Shown one piece after another: positions 44,291-55,873 of a stretch of DNA of 64,000 bases (position 1 is the stretch's first letter; each line of letters opens with the position of its first letter). Origin of the DNA: Hirsutella rhossiliensis (lineage: Eukaryota; Ascomycota; Sordariomycetes; Hypocreales; Ophiocordycipitaceae). The notes below the pieces were generated by a model that saw only the letters and a program-made list of their open reading frames with translations, did no database searches and was not told where the DNA came from. The stretch is taken from NCBI RefSeq assembly GCF_020360975.1, contig NW_025408682.1, positions 1,346,501 to 1,410,500 of the forward strand. Reading direction: 5' to 3'. Made by a program: the position numbers and the translations under genes.

Positions 44291-45955
44291 CTATTCCGCG
44301 GCTTCGCCGTTGGCTTCGGGCACAGGAGTAGACTGGGACGCTTCCCGCTGCATGCGAGCTTCTATCTCGCGAAGCTGCGACTCGCGGGCCAGGAGCTCCT
44401 GTCGCTTCTCGTTGATCTCACGCTGGACCTTGAGTTCGATCTCTCGGAGCTTCTCTTCCTCGCGCCGAAGCTGCTCCTCCTTGAGACGAACGGACTGGGA
44501 GGCGAGATCTTCGGGGTTCATTGAACTGTCGGCGCTGCGGCATTCGTCAGCACATGGAACAAAATACGCCGCGAACAAATCAAGTCGACATACTTTCCAG
44601 ATGCCCCGTCGACACTCTTGGACAGCTTCTCGGTACGATAATTCTCGTACAGGAAATCGTGCGTGATTTCCTTGAGGTCCGCGAGGTGGCTATGGAGGAG
44701 AGCGGAACGGATGGCCAAAAAGTCCGAATGACGAGGGTTGTCGACCTCGACGACGCCCCAGGGGTATTGGCGAGCGCGAACCTTGCGGCCGCTGATTTCG
44801 ACAACATCCTCGGAGCCCACAATAGCAAAAGGCATGAGTCCCCGTAGCTCAGCGTTCTCCTCAACGGTGTCCTCGTCATCCTCCTCGATATCGTAGGGGA
44901 AGTTGTAGACGGGGATTCTGTAGTGCTCAATGTCCTCCATGACCAACTTCTTCGACTCGGCCAGCTCTGCAGGGGTGAGAGTATCGGAACGTCCAATGAC
45001 GGGGATGACGTTGACGCGAGGAGCCAGGCGCTTCATCAGTTCAATGTCGAGCTCTCGCAGGCTGGGCATCATATGTGAGCAGAGTGCTTCGAGGGACCAG
45101 GTGCCGCAAGAAAAGCGCTTACCCGTGGCCGGTGGGGGTGATGAAGTAAAGCATGGCGTGAACTCGGTTATCCCTGAAGCGGGGGTTACGCTTGATGCGA
45201 GACTCCTCGGCCAAGATGTCATCGTATTGCCTTTCGAGGTAGCCGACGATTTCCGCAAAGCTGAACAGATTGATTAGAGGGAGACTAGATGAATTGTTGG
45301 CTTGAATCAAGGCATACCTAGCTTCGTTATCAATCTGATCACCGAAACCAGGTGTGTCGACGATGGTTAGGGAGATGCGGGTTCCCTCCTCGTCGAGCTC
45401 GAGCTCTGTGATTCGGTGACGTTAGCCGAGGGGGGGTTTTACATCGGGGGTCGGCAGGAGCCGTCACACACCGACAGTGACGGGCTTGATCTTAACGCCA
45501 TCTTCAACATGAGCATCGGTGGCATCGTCCGAGTCTTTGTGCTGGAGGACGTCCTTGCCACAGAGTGTGTTGACAAAAGTGGTGCGGCCTGTTGCAAAGT
45601 GAAAGGAGTCAGCTGTGAGTGTATACGCGCGGTGGACAAGTGGCGTGATGGTCGCAGGAGTGCTGGGTCAGGGGTTGGGGGGAGCCGCAATGGGTGTGGG
45701 AAATACCAGTTCCAGAGGCACCGCAAACCATGAGGCAGAACTGAATGCCCTTCTTGACGTTCTTCTTCCGGCGAATCATCTTCTGTGGACGTGCATCAAC
45801 GCGTCAGCGAGCTCGAATGAGCGACGGGACAGAGGGCCCGATTGAGGCTCTCCCAGTAACCCGAGAGAGGCGACGGGCGCGGTGGACTCTTCCAAGAGCT
45901 GCGACGAGCCAGAGGGAGACGGGGGGGGAGTGATACGTACGGCGGGGGACGACAT
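44291..45955 (-). CDS. CDC11: Septin, Cdc11/AspA type
   Basis: Seven exons, complement of 44291-44534, 44594-45061, 45123-45260, 45318-45405, 45472-45588, 45707-45782 and 45941-45955, giving 381 residues. All splice phases agree. GTP-binding cytoskeletal protein that forms hetero-oligomeric filaments at septa, hyphal tips and bases. The first exon codes only five residues (MSSPA). Then come KKNVKKGIQFCLMVCGASGTG, the G1 P-loop, DTPGFGD (G3), the septin-unique element with RARQYPWGVVEVDN, and a C-terminal coiled coil (RLKEEQLRREEEKLREIELK) of about 60 residues. The G4 position reads GRSD rather than the AKAD/GKAD more often seen. Intron-rich 5' half, as common for fungal septins. Assignment to Cdc11 rather than Cdc12 rests on the core and coil sequence. 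Confidence 0.95.
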
Positions 45956-47864
45956 TTTGACGAGAAGAGGCTCGTGAGGAGGCCTGGGGAGAAGACTTTG
46001 ATGGGACGGCTGCAGCGGGCAGAGTCGACTCTGGGTGGAAAGAGGGAAAGGGAGAGTGGGAGGAGGCGGAGGCTGCGTGTGCGCGTTCGATCACGAAGCG
46101 GCGCTCTCGGGGTTGAGCAGGGCAGGAAGATGGATGGAGAGACGGTGAGATGGTCGGAGGCAAGGCAAGGGTGGAGAGAAAGGGGAAAGGGGAGTCCTAA
46201 TGGGCGAGGTACTGTACCCGGGGTTGCGTGCATCCCAGGGCACGCAGCCAGGTACCCTTGGCCGTAGCACGCCCACGAGCCGGCAGGGCACCAGCTGTCA
46301 GTGCCCGGAATACCGTACCTAGCAGGGTCCCGTAGGTACGGAGTACCTCGCTGGCCACCCAAGGCGGCAGGCGGTGGGTGGCCCTGGGCCGACTTTGCAG
46401 GGCTCATTTTACGCCTGTCCAACTGAACCCCCCGTGGCGCCTGCAGTCCCCGAGTCCCCGCCGTGCCAGCAGATTGGGTGGCTGATTTCTGCCCCTGCAG
46501 GTACCTTGTCGGGTCCCTTGGGCAGCGTTTGCGGTACCGTGCATCAGATCGGGAAATTAACTGTACGGAGGGTATCTATACTGTGTATACGGGTAGAAAA
46601 CGCAGAGACATATGGCGAGATACTTTATTACAGTACGAATATCTCGGCTGTCAACACCAGCCTCCTCCAAAAGTCATCAGCGAAAGTTGAAGCTCGTCGA
46701 TTCGAGTGGAGAGTCAGTACCTTGCAGCTCCGCAGCCTGCCATCAAAGCGTCACTCATCTCACAGCATGTGCTCGCGATGGTCCGTCAACGGGCGAGCCG
46801 GACCACTGTTTCTTGGGCCGGCCAGTATAATGGTCAGACGCGGAGTAGATGGAGCTTAAGCAGCAGACAAAGGAGAGGCTCGAGACCATCTCAAGACCAC
46901 ACATCAGCGAGCGATACAAGAGTGCAAGACCATCTTACCCAAGCCAGTAAAAGGAGCCTGAGTCAGTACAGAGGAGCGTCGAGGTCCGACTGGCACAATC
47001 CAAGGTGCCCATCTGCGGCAGATTACCCAGCACAAAGTACCTCGGGTCACTTTCTGGGGAAGGCGGCAATTCTTCGGAAAGCCACTTGTCACCTTGACTC
47101 TGCCAAGAACCATAGTCGCGTGCCCGCAGGACTGATCTTCCTTCCGAGTTGCCTGAAGAATTCGAATTGTACAGTACTTTATTACAGTACGGAGTAGGTA
47201 GGTAGGTACCTAGGTAGGTAGCCAGGCGAACCTCTTTGTTGAGAGGCATTCTGTCCCGGTCTCGGGTCGGCGTTTAAATCGAGTAGAAAGTATCTCTGCA
47301 ACTTTCTCGATTTATCCTTTCTCTCTCTCCGCCGTTCGAGTCCTACCACCCCGCCGAGCAACAAGAGGCCTCTTCTTGGTTGGACGACGACACTCTCTAG
47401 ACTCTCTCTCTGCACGCTAATGGACGGGTGTGGCTGGTTCCACCACCACAGTGGCTGAGCGCGGCTGCACGCCCGTCGAGTCTAACTTGGTAGACTCACG
47501 GGCCCGAAGTCCGCATCACCAGATTACCTTATCTCTCCATTTTAGGCCCAGGCACGGAAGATGAGCCTCGTCATGGGACAACTGAAAGTCTCGCTTCAAA
47601 CATTCCTCTGCCGTAACCCGGTCGCCTCCAACGTCCAACCTCGCCGCTGCGTCGCCGCCGTCCGCTGCCCGCATCGCTCCATCTGCCCGCCGCCGCCTAG
47701 CCAGTAGCCGAGCGCTCATCGACACCTCGCATCGTTGCCTTGCGACGAGCTCCATCATGCGCGACCCCAGGACGCGATAGCGCTGAGCCGGGCCTTTGAC
47801 ATCTTTTCTTGCTCGTCCTGTCGTCTCCTCCACGCGCCCGTCCCCAACAAACCAGCTCGCAACC
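45956..47864. other. 1.9-kb divergent intergenic region
   Basis: Lies between septin and HSV2. No gene recognised. It has GTACC/GGTACC-rich patches (about 46205-46350, 47160-47222) including a GTAGGTAGGTACC array near 47195-47222. Confidence 0.5.
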
Positions 47865-49175
47865 ATGAACGTGCGCCCGCCCATAGAGTCGTCAAGCCCG
47901 ACGGCCGTGCTATCCGTCTCCTTCAACAGCGATTCCAGTTGTTTCGCCGTCGGCCTGGAGTCTGGCATATGCAGTGAGTCTCGCTCAGGGCACCCGCGCC
48001 TGTGGTGGAAACAGTCCCCGTTGACCGCCACGCCGCCTAGTCTTTCACACCAAGTCCTGCCTCCTCAAGGCATCCAGAGGTTTGATGCCCTTGGCCGCTG
48101 CCGCCCATCCGGATGCTGACAGATGCCCAGACTTTAATGCTGGCATTGGTCTCGTGCAGATGATGGGCAAGACCAACTATCTCGCCCTCGTTGGCGGCGG
48201 CAAGTCACCCAAGTTTGCCATGAACAAGGTAAGAACAAGGAGCCCGCGCACTCACCCCGTCATCTTCTGACCTTCGCTCAGGCCATTGTATGGGACGATA
48301 TGAAGGGCAAGGTCGCGCTTGAAATCGCCGCGCTCAGCCCCATCCGAGGCGTCCGACTCGGCCGGGAGCGCATCGTCGTCGTCCTCCAAACCAGCGTACG
48401 GGTCTACTCCTTCGCCAAGCCCCCCGATTTGCTGCACGTTTACGAGACCGCCGATAACTTTCTAGGCTTGTGTTGCTTGTCCGAGAACAAAGCGGCTTTC
48501 CCTGGCCGGACGCCCGGTCATGTCCAGCTGGTGGACCTCGTCACGGGCAGCGTCAATATCATCCCGGCGCATTCGTCTGCCCTCAAGGCCCTTCAGCTGA
48601 GCTGCAACGGAGAGCTTCTGGCGAGTGCCAGCGAGACCGGCACTCTGATCCGCGTCTACGCCACCAGCAACTGTGCCCGGATCGCCGAGCTCAGACGTGG
48701 CATCGACCCAGCCACCATCTTCTCCCTTGCCTTTTCCCCCTCAGGCGCCATGCTTGCCTGCACGTCGGACAAGTCCACCCTCCACATATTCGATATTCCC
48801 AATGCCCGCTGGCAATCCGCGAGCAGGGGCCAGCAGTCGAGCGCTTCGGGAGCCGACAACGATGTCGGGAAATGGGGCATCCTGGGCAGGATCCCGCTGA
48901 TGCCGCGCGTCTTCTCTGACGTATACTCCTTCGCCTCGGTCCCCTTCGAGGCGGGCGACGACGCCATGGTCGGCGGAATTCCCTTCTCCGAGGGCACAGT
49001 CCTGGGCACGACGAGACCGCCCAAGGGCGTCATCGGGTGGATCAGTGACGACAGCCTCGCCGTCGTCGGAGCTGGCCAAGACGCCAGGTGGGAGAAATTT
49101 GTGGTGCTCGACGGCGACGACGGCAAGCGACACTGTGTGCGGGAAGGCTGGAAACGATATCTGGGAAACACGTGA
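47865..49175 (+). CDS. HSV2: PROPPIN beta-propeller protein, Hsv2/WIPI-like
   Basis: Four exons, 47865-47973, 48041-48079, 48131-48228 and 48282-49175, giving 379 residues. The second exon is only 39 bp. A seven-bladed WD-type propeller that binds PI3P and PI(3,5)P2 on endosomal, vacuolar or phagophore membranes. The lipid-binding motif is present as LRRG within AELRRGIDPATIFSLAFSP; the next blade has CTSDKSTLHIFDI. N-terminal blade text: VSFNSDSSCFAVGLESGI, and FNAGIGLVQMMGKTNYLALVG. The length fits Hsv2 better than Atg18, which has a longer blade-6 insertion. Involved in micro-/selective autophagy in yeasts. Convergent with IST3, about 110 bp apart. Confidence 0.93.
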
Positions 49176-49287
49176 ATAGACAAGTTGTGGGAGTGGACGT
49201 GGCATTTCGGACGAGGCAGGTTTGCGGTTTATGCAGGAGTTGGCGTGGGGAGTCATGTTCCAACTTTCCCTTTATGCTTGCATTCAA

Positions 49288-50312
49288 CTAGTTGTCACGC
49301 CGTCTCGGCGAACGACTCCTACTTCTTCTGACTCTTTTGTCGTGGTCATCAAGGTCCTTTCTTGCATGCCGACGCTCACTGGGAAACCCTCGGTCGGGCT
49401 GCCGCTTCTCCCTTTGCCCGTCTCGGGTCCTATGTCTTTGTTCGTCTGCGTCGTCATCATCATCTGTGTGATAGCGTCGCCGGGCTCGGGCCCTGGAATC
49501 GTCGCGCCGTCTGTGCTCCTTGCCGTCCCTGTCCTTGTGCCGCCGCTCGTGGTCCCGAGAAGGCTCGCTCTCGCGTGATCTGCTGGGGCGATCCGCGTCA
49601 CGCTCATCGCGGTTTGGCCTGTGGGACCGATGGTGCCGGTGCTTGAGTCTTCTCTCCCTCTTTTCGGCTTTTCGTTTCGCCTCATCAACCTCTTTCTTCT
49701 TCTCCTCGATGAAGAATGCCTTCATCGGATCGTCATCGTCGTGGTCTCGCATGAGCTTGGCCAGCTCTTGTTCCTCTGGCAGCAGAGGGCGCTGCTTCTC
49801 CTCCTCCCCCTTCTCCTCCTCCTCGCTGCTCTCATTGTCGGAAACGGGCCGCCCCTCCTTGCGCCTCATGTCCTCCCAGGCGACCTTGAACTCGTCCGGG
49901 TCCTCGTCATCGCGGGCCTTGTAGCGCGCATGGTCGACGCTGATGAGTCTGCCGCCAATATCGGCGCCGCCCAGGTTGTCGACGGCTAGATCGGTGCTCC
50001 GCTGGTCCTCGTACTTGAGCCATCCGAAGCCTTTGGACTTGCCAGTCTCCTTGTCGCGCGCGAGCTTGAGGAATACCGGCTCGCCGAACTGAGAGAAGAT
50101 TGTGATGACGTCGCCTTCGGAAAGATCATATGGCAGCCCGCCAAAGTAGACAAATGCCGTGTCGCGATAGTCTGTGTGCCAGGAAGCGCCGGTCGAGCTG
50201 CGTCATGGTCAGCGCGATGAGGCGCATCTGCGGCAGGACAAGGACGTTCAGCTTACATTCCTTGCTCAATCTCTTTCTTGTTGAGCGCTTGAATGGCGCG
50301 AATCTTGTTCAT
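49288..50312 (-). CDS. IST3: U2 snRNP component Ist3/Snu17 (RES complex RRM protein)
   Basis: Two exons, complement of 49288-50197 and 50257-50312, giving 321 residues. The 59-bp intron (GTAAGC donor, CTGAC branch, CGCAG acceptor) joins NKKEIEQGI to STGASWHTDYRD. The N-terminus MNKIRAIQALNKKE and WHTDYRDTAFVYFGGLPYDL are diagnostic of Ist3/RBMX2. The RRM has RNP2 FVYFGG and RNP1 GKSKGFGWLKY. Ist3 scaffolds the RES complex (with Bud13 and Pml1) on the activated spliceosome and helps pre-mRNA retention. The C-terminal half is a charged RS/RD-rich tail (KRERRLKHRHHRSHR and ending RSRSRSPRRRDN), longer than in budding yeast, as in other filamentous fungi. Confidence 0.95.
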
Positions 50313-50879
50313 GGTGGCCCGTTTGTGCGCAGGCCGCCCGGCGTACAAGGGCGCCGGAAGAAAAGTTGGGTGTGGTGCTGCGAGGCTTGAGCTCTGGAAG
50401 GTGAACTGACATGCCTGTCTCGCTGACGGCTCGCTGACGCAGCAGTGGCCCTTTGGCGCGTCCGGTGCCTGGAGAGTGCAGAGGGAGGCTCGCGCGGGTC
50501 AATTTCCTTCCGTACGCCGACGCTAGCACCGCCGACTCCCCACCATGAACGTTTGGCCTCATTGCGTTGGGTAGACGAAGGGAGATAGATGACACTTCGT
50601 TTGACAGACGGTGCTGATACTCCGCGCTCGACCACCCTCCGGCCATGTCGTTTGCTCGCTGCGATTAGGCCCTTACTCATCGACACTACTGACGACGCCA
50701 TTCATCGACCCCTGAACAAGATGCTCCGACCTCGGCCTTGATTAGTTTAAACGGAAACCTCCTTGGCCAGTGACGACATCGAAACGCGCTCCAGTGCCGA
50801 CGACGCGTCGCCGACCCGAAAGCACCTTGGCCTATGAACTAGCCGACTGCCTTTCCCTGCGAGAGCGGAAGCCACGGCA
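50313..50879. other. Divergent promoter region IST3/DLIC
   Basis: 567 bp between divergent starts. No gene and no clear element. Confidence 0.5.
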
Positions 50880-52779
50880 ATGGCGGGCGGAAACGAGCGA
50901 GCTTCTACGTACACGGCCGCTTCAGGAGAGTCGGTCGGCCGCAATGGCGACCAGAAGCGGAACCTGTGGACATCCATGCTGGAGTCGGTCGCCAGCGGGA
51001 AGAAGCTGCCGGAAAAGAATATACTGGTATTAGGTACGTGCGATTCGCTCCCGGGGGCAAGGTTGCTTCGGCCGAGGCGCTGACAAAATCCAGGCGGAAC
51101 CCCCGAGTCGCAGCGAGAGTTTCTCGAATCTCTATCTGGCACGACCGCGAGACGGAGCTTTGACAGGCAAAAGATGCCACCCATCGCCAACAACTTTGCC
51201 CTAGGATATACATACTATGACGTGCTCGACGCCGATCAAGAAGGTGAGCGCTCATGGCCCTTGTTCGTGGCTCGGCGACTGATGGTGAACAGACACCCTG
51301 GCGCGCGTTTCACTCTACCTCCTGTCCCAGCCATCAACCGAATTCGCTCCCCTCGTCTCTCCCCTACTCACGGCCGAGACGGTGCCAAACACGACGCTCG
51401 TCATACTCCTCGACTGGTCGCAGCCGCATTTATGGCTACGCCAACTATGGAATTGGATACAGGTCCTCGAACAAGTCATGAGCCACGTCAAGGCGGAGGC
51501 GCGCAACGAAATGGAGGAAGTCATGGCCTCGTGGAAAGAAAGGGGACGTGGGGGCGCGACAATAAACCTCGACGGAACACCATCCACGACGGGCACCACT
51601 GGCGATGGAGACGGTTTGTTGCCCCTCGGGCCTGGAGAATGGACGGAGCCTCTTGGTCTGCCGTTGTCTGTTGTCTGCCAGAACGTAAGACTTGCCTGCC
51701 CTTGCCGTCCTTGCGGACCTCCGTGGCTGACACTGTGCAGGCACAAAAAATGGAGTTTCTAGAGAAGAGCATGGGATGGAAGGAACCAGACTTTGATACG
51801 GTTCTGCAATACCTCCGAACTGTGCTGCTACGGCGTGAGCACCCCTTGACCGTGTCCCGAGGCCTTGGTTGCTAACTGACTCTAGATGGCGCTTCTCTCA
51901 TCTACACTTCGCAAAACACAACCTCGCAGCTTCCCGTGCTCCTTCACTCGACGCTTGGCATCACATCTCTCTTAAAACGACAGCCTCTAAAGCACAACGT
52001 CATTGACCGCGACAAAATCGTCGTGGCCCCCAACTGGGACTCTTGGGGTAAAATCCGCATCTTGGGCGGCACCTTTGACGCCGAGCTCGTCTCCAGCGGC
52101 TGGGAGGAGGACATCAAGTTACCTGCCGGCTCAAAGATCCCGACTATGGAGGATGACGGGCAAGACGCGGGCAACCCCCAAGAGAACGGCCACTCGACTC
52201 GGGGCCCCAGCGCCATTGCGCAGTATGAATATTGGTGCCGTGACCCCCACAGCGGTGGTCTAGCCGTCGTCGAGAGCGCCATGGGCGACGGGTCGGCGGT
52301 CGGTGTGGAGAGCGAGGATCCGCAAGAGTTCTTTGAGCGGCAGCTCAAGATCCTCGAGGCCTTTCGGTCCAAGGCGCCCGAAAAGGCAACCGAGAACACG
52401 GTATCCACGGGCGCGAGACGATCAGACCCTGCAGACGAGAAGAGCGTCAACGATCACATCGGGCCGGTGCAGTTCAACATGGGCGGCATCCAAGTCGATG
52501 CCGATGACATGCTGCAACGTCTCAAGGTAGGGCTTCAGCGCAGGCCCCCTCTCCTTTTGTTCTTCCTGGGGACCACTGGGAGCATGTACGAGCAGGAGAG
52601 CCGTGGCTGACCCACTACAGGACCGGAACGCGCGCGTGGCCTCGTCCGGGCCCGACGAGTCGGACGACGAGAACCCCGTGAGCAACATGGCCAAGGAAAT
52701 CGACACGGAGCAGCTGCAAAACTTCTTCAGCGGGCTGATGAACAGGACGGCTGGGTCGATGGATGGACCTCGCTCGTGA
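50880..52779 (+). CDS. Cytoplasmic dynein light intermediate chain
   Basis: Six exons, 50880-51033, 51094-51243, 51293-51684, 51741-51834, 51886-52526 and 52621-52779, giving 529 residues. Phases agree throughout. Subunit of the minus-end microtubule motor that binds the heavy chain through a Ras-like domain and cargo adaptors through its C-terminus. N-terminal text: NLWTSMLESVASGKKLPEKN then ILVLGGTPESQREFLESL. The P-loop position reads GGTPESQRE without the usual GKS/T, so nucleotide binding is doubtful, as in other fungal members. Other landmarks: LGYTYYDVLD, LVILLDWSQPHLWLRQL, VAPNWDSWGKI. The C-terminus has TEQLQNFFSGLMNRT, an amphipathic adaptor-type helix. Confidence 0.93.
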
Positions 52780-53071
52780 GCGCCCAGCTGGCGCTTTCTC
52801 GTGGTTGGCGAGGAAAGGGACATTGAATAAGGGGCCGCTGTGGCTTGCAAATAGATACCCCTGACGGAGAGAAGAGAAGTTGTTTGCAAGCGGAGTAAAG
52901 ACATGCTCGAGGCGAATTGTAGGCCTGCGCCTGATTGGCGTCTATCAAACAGTCGCATGTGGACGCTGCACGAGTCTACGGAAGGGCTATCGAATGCTCC
53001 GTCGTGCATGCATTTCGGCATCATCAAAGAGGAAAAAGAGGACGGAAGCCCACCTCTGTCTGCCCCGCAAC

Positions 53072-55453
53072 CTACGACTGCTCCCTCGCCGCCTTGTACT
53101 CGACGTGCACGGCCGACACCTCAACGCCCAGCCTCGCCATGACGACGGCGGCCAAGAGGCCCGGGAACAGCCAGGGGTGCTGCAGCATCTCGGGCTCAAA
53201 GGCGTTGACGACGGCGCGGGCGCGGGCGCAAAAGGCGGCGTCGTCCAGAAGGGCGCCGAGGCGGAACAGGTTGGCGGCCGACACGGCATTGGTCGAGGGC
53301 AGCGACGTGTCCATGCCGTCCTTGAGGCGGAGGATGGCGTGCGGCGACGACGCCGTCGTGGAGAAGAAGCCGCCAGCCGGGTCGTGGAAGAGTCTGATCT
53401 GAGTCTCTGCGGACAAGGGGGACCGAGGTCAGTTGATGCTGCCGATCTGCTAACAGGAGCGACGGAAGCGGTGCTTACTTTGAAGGGTGTCGGCGAAGGC
53501 GAGGAGGCTCTCGTCACCCGTCGCGTCAACCAGGTCCAAAAGACCACAGATCAAGTAGGCGTAGTCGTCCGCAAACCCCTCCGTCTCCCTCCCGTCCCGC
53601 CATATCCTGTACAGCACTTCGGCGTCTGGGTCCCACATGCGCTTCTGAATAAACCAAACGGCCGCTCTCGCCGTGATCAGGCACCGCTCGGCCTTGGCCT
53701 GCGCAACCTTCTTGAGGGCCGCGGCAGCCCGCGCCAAGGCGGATATCACCAGCCCGTTCCAGCCCGTGACGACTTTGTTGTCCAGCGCGGGCCGCACCCG
53801 TTCTCGCTCCCGCCTGGCCTTGAGCTCCCACTTGGCGGTCTGGATGTACTGCTCAACAGTTTCGACGGGGATGCTAAACTGGGCCGCGAGCTCCTCGGGC
53901 GTCTTGACCACTCTCGGGATGTTTTGGTTGATAAAGTCGTCGTTGGGGTCGTGGTCCTCGTTCACGTTACCATCCTCCTGAACATCCCAATACGCCGCGA
54001 CGACGGGGCTGATGTGCCTGTCGGCCGCATCAAGCACCGAGTCAAACTCCCGCCTAGTCCAGAGGTACCAGGCACCCTCTCTCATATCGGAATCGCCCCG
54101 CCGGTAGTAGGAATCGGCAGCCTCGCTAGAGGCTAGGCAGCCGTCGGGGAGGGCGATGGGCTCCGAAGTCAGATACTCAACGAGCTCGCCCACGACGTCG
54201 AAGAACTCGCTGCTGGCCTGTCCACCACAGACACGCCAGGCGTCGAGATACAGGCCCAGTAATAGAGCATTGTCGACGACGAGTTTCTCGAAATTGGGAA
54301 GGCTCCAATCCGGGGTGACGGAGCAACGCGCAAAGCCGGCGCCTCCAACGTGGTCGCGCAAGGACCCATCGCGAATCTTTCGCAGCGTCCCGATTGCCAT
54401 GTCCGACGCGCGTCTGCACTCTGCCTGCCCGACGACATCCTGCACGGGGCTGGAATATTGTTGCAGCTGTAACAAGAATGCCAGTTTCGGCGGGGTCAAG
54501 AACTTGGGTGCGCGTCCAAATCCTGCGTGGACGGGGTCATAGGTGCCGGCAATGTGTGTACAAGCTTCCTCCAGCTGGTCGAGGTCCAGCTCACTAGACA
54601 CGGGAGCATCTCTGTCCCTGGCCCCTGCAGCGTGCGCCGGTGCTGGGGCAACCCACCCTGGCGGCGCCAGCGATGGCTGGCCGACGATGCCACGGGTGCC
54701 AAGAGTTCCCTCGGCGGCAAACTCTCGCAGCTGGCCCAGGATCTCAGTTGCCTCCTTTCGACAGCGACCTTCCTGGTGTCTCCAGATGTCGTGCACCTTT
54801 CTTAGTATGGTGAGAAAGTCTGGGGGGTGGTCCTCGTGCTCGGCCATTGTGCGTCGCGCTGTGCCGGGGCCGGGCCAGAAGGTGCCTCCAAAGACGGGTT
54901 CCAGCTCGGGCGTCAGAAAGAGGTTCAGCGGCCATCCTCCAACGTTGCTGACGGCCTGGACATAGTTCATGTAAATGGTGTCAATGTCGGGGCGCTCTTC
55001 TCGATCGACAATGACGGGGACAAATGCGTCGTTGAGTATGGCAGCGCATTCGGGGTTGGAAAAGGACTCGAGGGCCATGATGCGACAGACTGCAGGCACG
55101 CATAAGCTCGACACGGAACTGCTGGGCTGGTGAGAGGTGACTGTGCGAAGGGAGAACCCACAGTGGCAAGCTCGGTATCCGACGTGCAGGAAGATGAGCT
55201 TGTTCTCTCTCTCGGCGCGCCGCACCGAGTCCGCATCCAGCAGCTGCCATTTCACCAGACTATCCTGCCCGGTCTTGACGAACGGACTCTTACTGGAGCT
55301 GGCTCGATTTCGAAGAGTCGATGGCTGACCGGCTGACGTTCCCCCTTGGAACCCTCCACCGTCGATGGCAATGGGGCTGCAAACGGCCGTCAGGTGGGAT
55401 ACGCCCATGGCGAGCGAGCGAGCGAGCGTGCCTGCACTCAGCGTGAAGAGCAC
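53072..55453 (-). CDS. DUF255/SPATA20-like thioredoxin-domain protein
   Basis: Three exons, complement of 53072-53406, 53479-55089 and 55162-55453, giving 745 residues with the Met at 55453; a Met at 55408 is an alternative. Introns are 72 bp each. N-terminal thioredoxin-like domain: RNRASSSKSPFVK, WQLLDADSVRRAERENK, FLHVGYRACH, with the CxxC formed across intron 1 (CHFC in place of the common CHWC), then IMALESFSNPE, VDREERPDID and NVGGWPLNLFLTP. The rest is an (alpha/alpha)6-barrel like N-acylglucosamine epimerases: GGAGFARCSVTPDW, HFEK-like PNFEKLVVDNALLL, GAWYLWTRREFDSV, NKVVTGWNGLVISALARA. Biochemical role is not established. Convergent with the dynein gene, about 290 bp apart. Confidence 0.92.
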
Positions 55454-55873
55454 GTCGGTGGCGTGGGCAGCTCAGCCGTTAGAAATGGCCCTGTTGGAGG
55501 ATTTCGAGTGCAGATGCAGAGTTCCTTCTAGTGTTGATTTCTTTCTTTATAGTGCGCTAGGTCGACTTGAGGGCGAAGGCTCTGGCGGGGATTTGGATCG
55601 TCGAGTTTGGCGGGGCTGGTGACGATGTCTGGGATTGGCGGACCAAGGCTGTCAGATCTACGGGCTAATGCACGGGCCGTTTATCGATAGGCCTCCCCGG
55701 CCGTGGCTACGTACCTCTGGAACCTACAGTGCATGTATTAGTACCTATTACCCAACCTAGGTACCACGGCAGGCCTGCCTCCAGCGCCGCGAGCCGGCCT
55801 GCGTCTCACTTTCATCCATCGTCCTTCTCCTCCTCCTCCATGCCGCAGCCCAGGGTGGCCATCTTGCACAGCC
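55454..55873. other. Divergent promoter region
   Basis: About 420 bp between the DUF255 gene and ATG29. No further element assigned. Confidence 0.5.
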
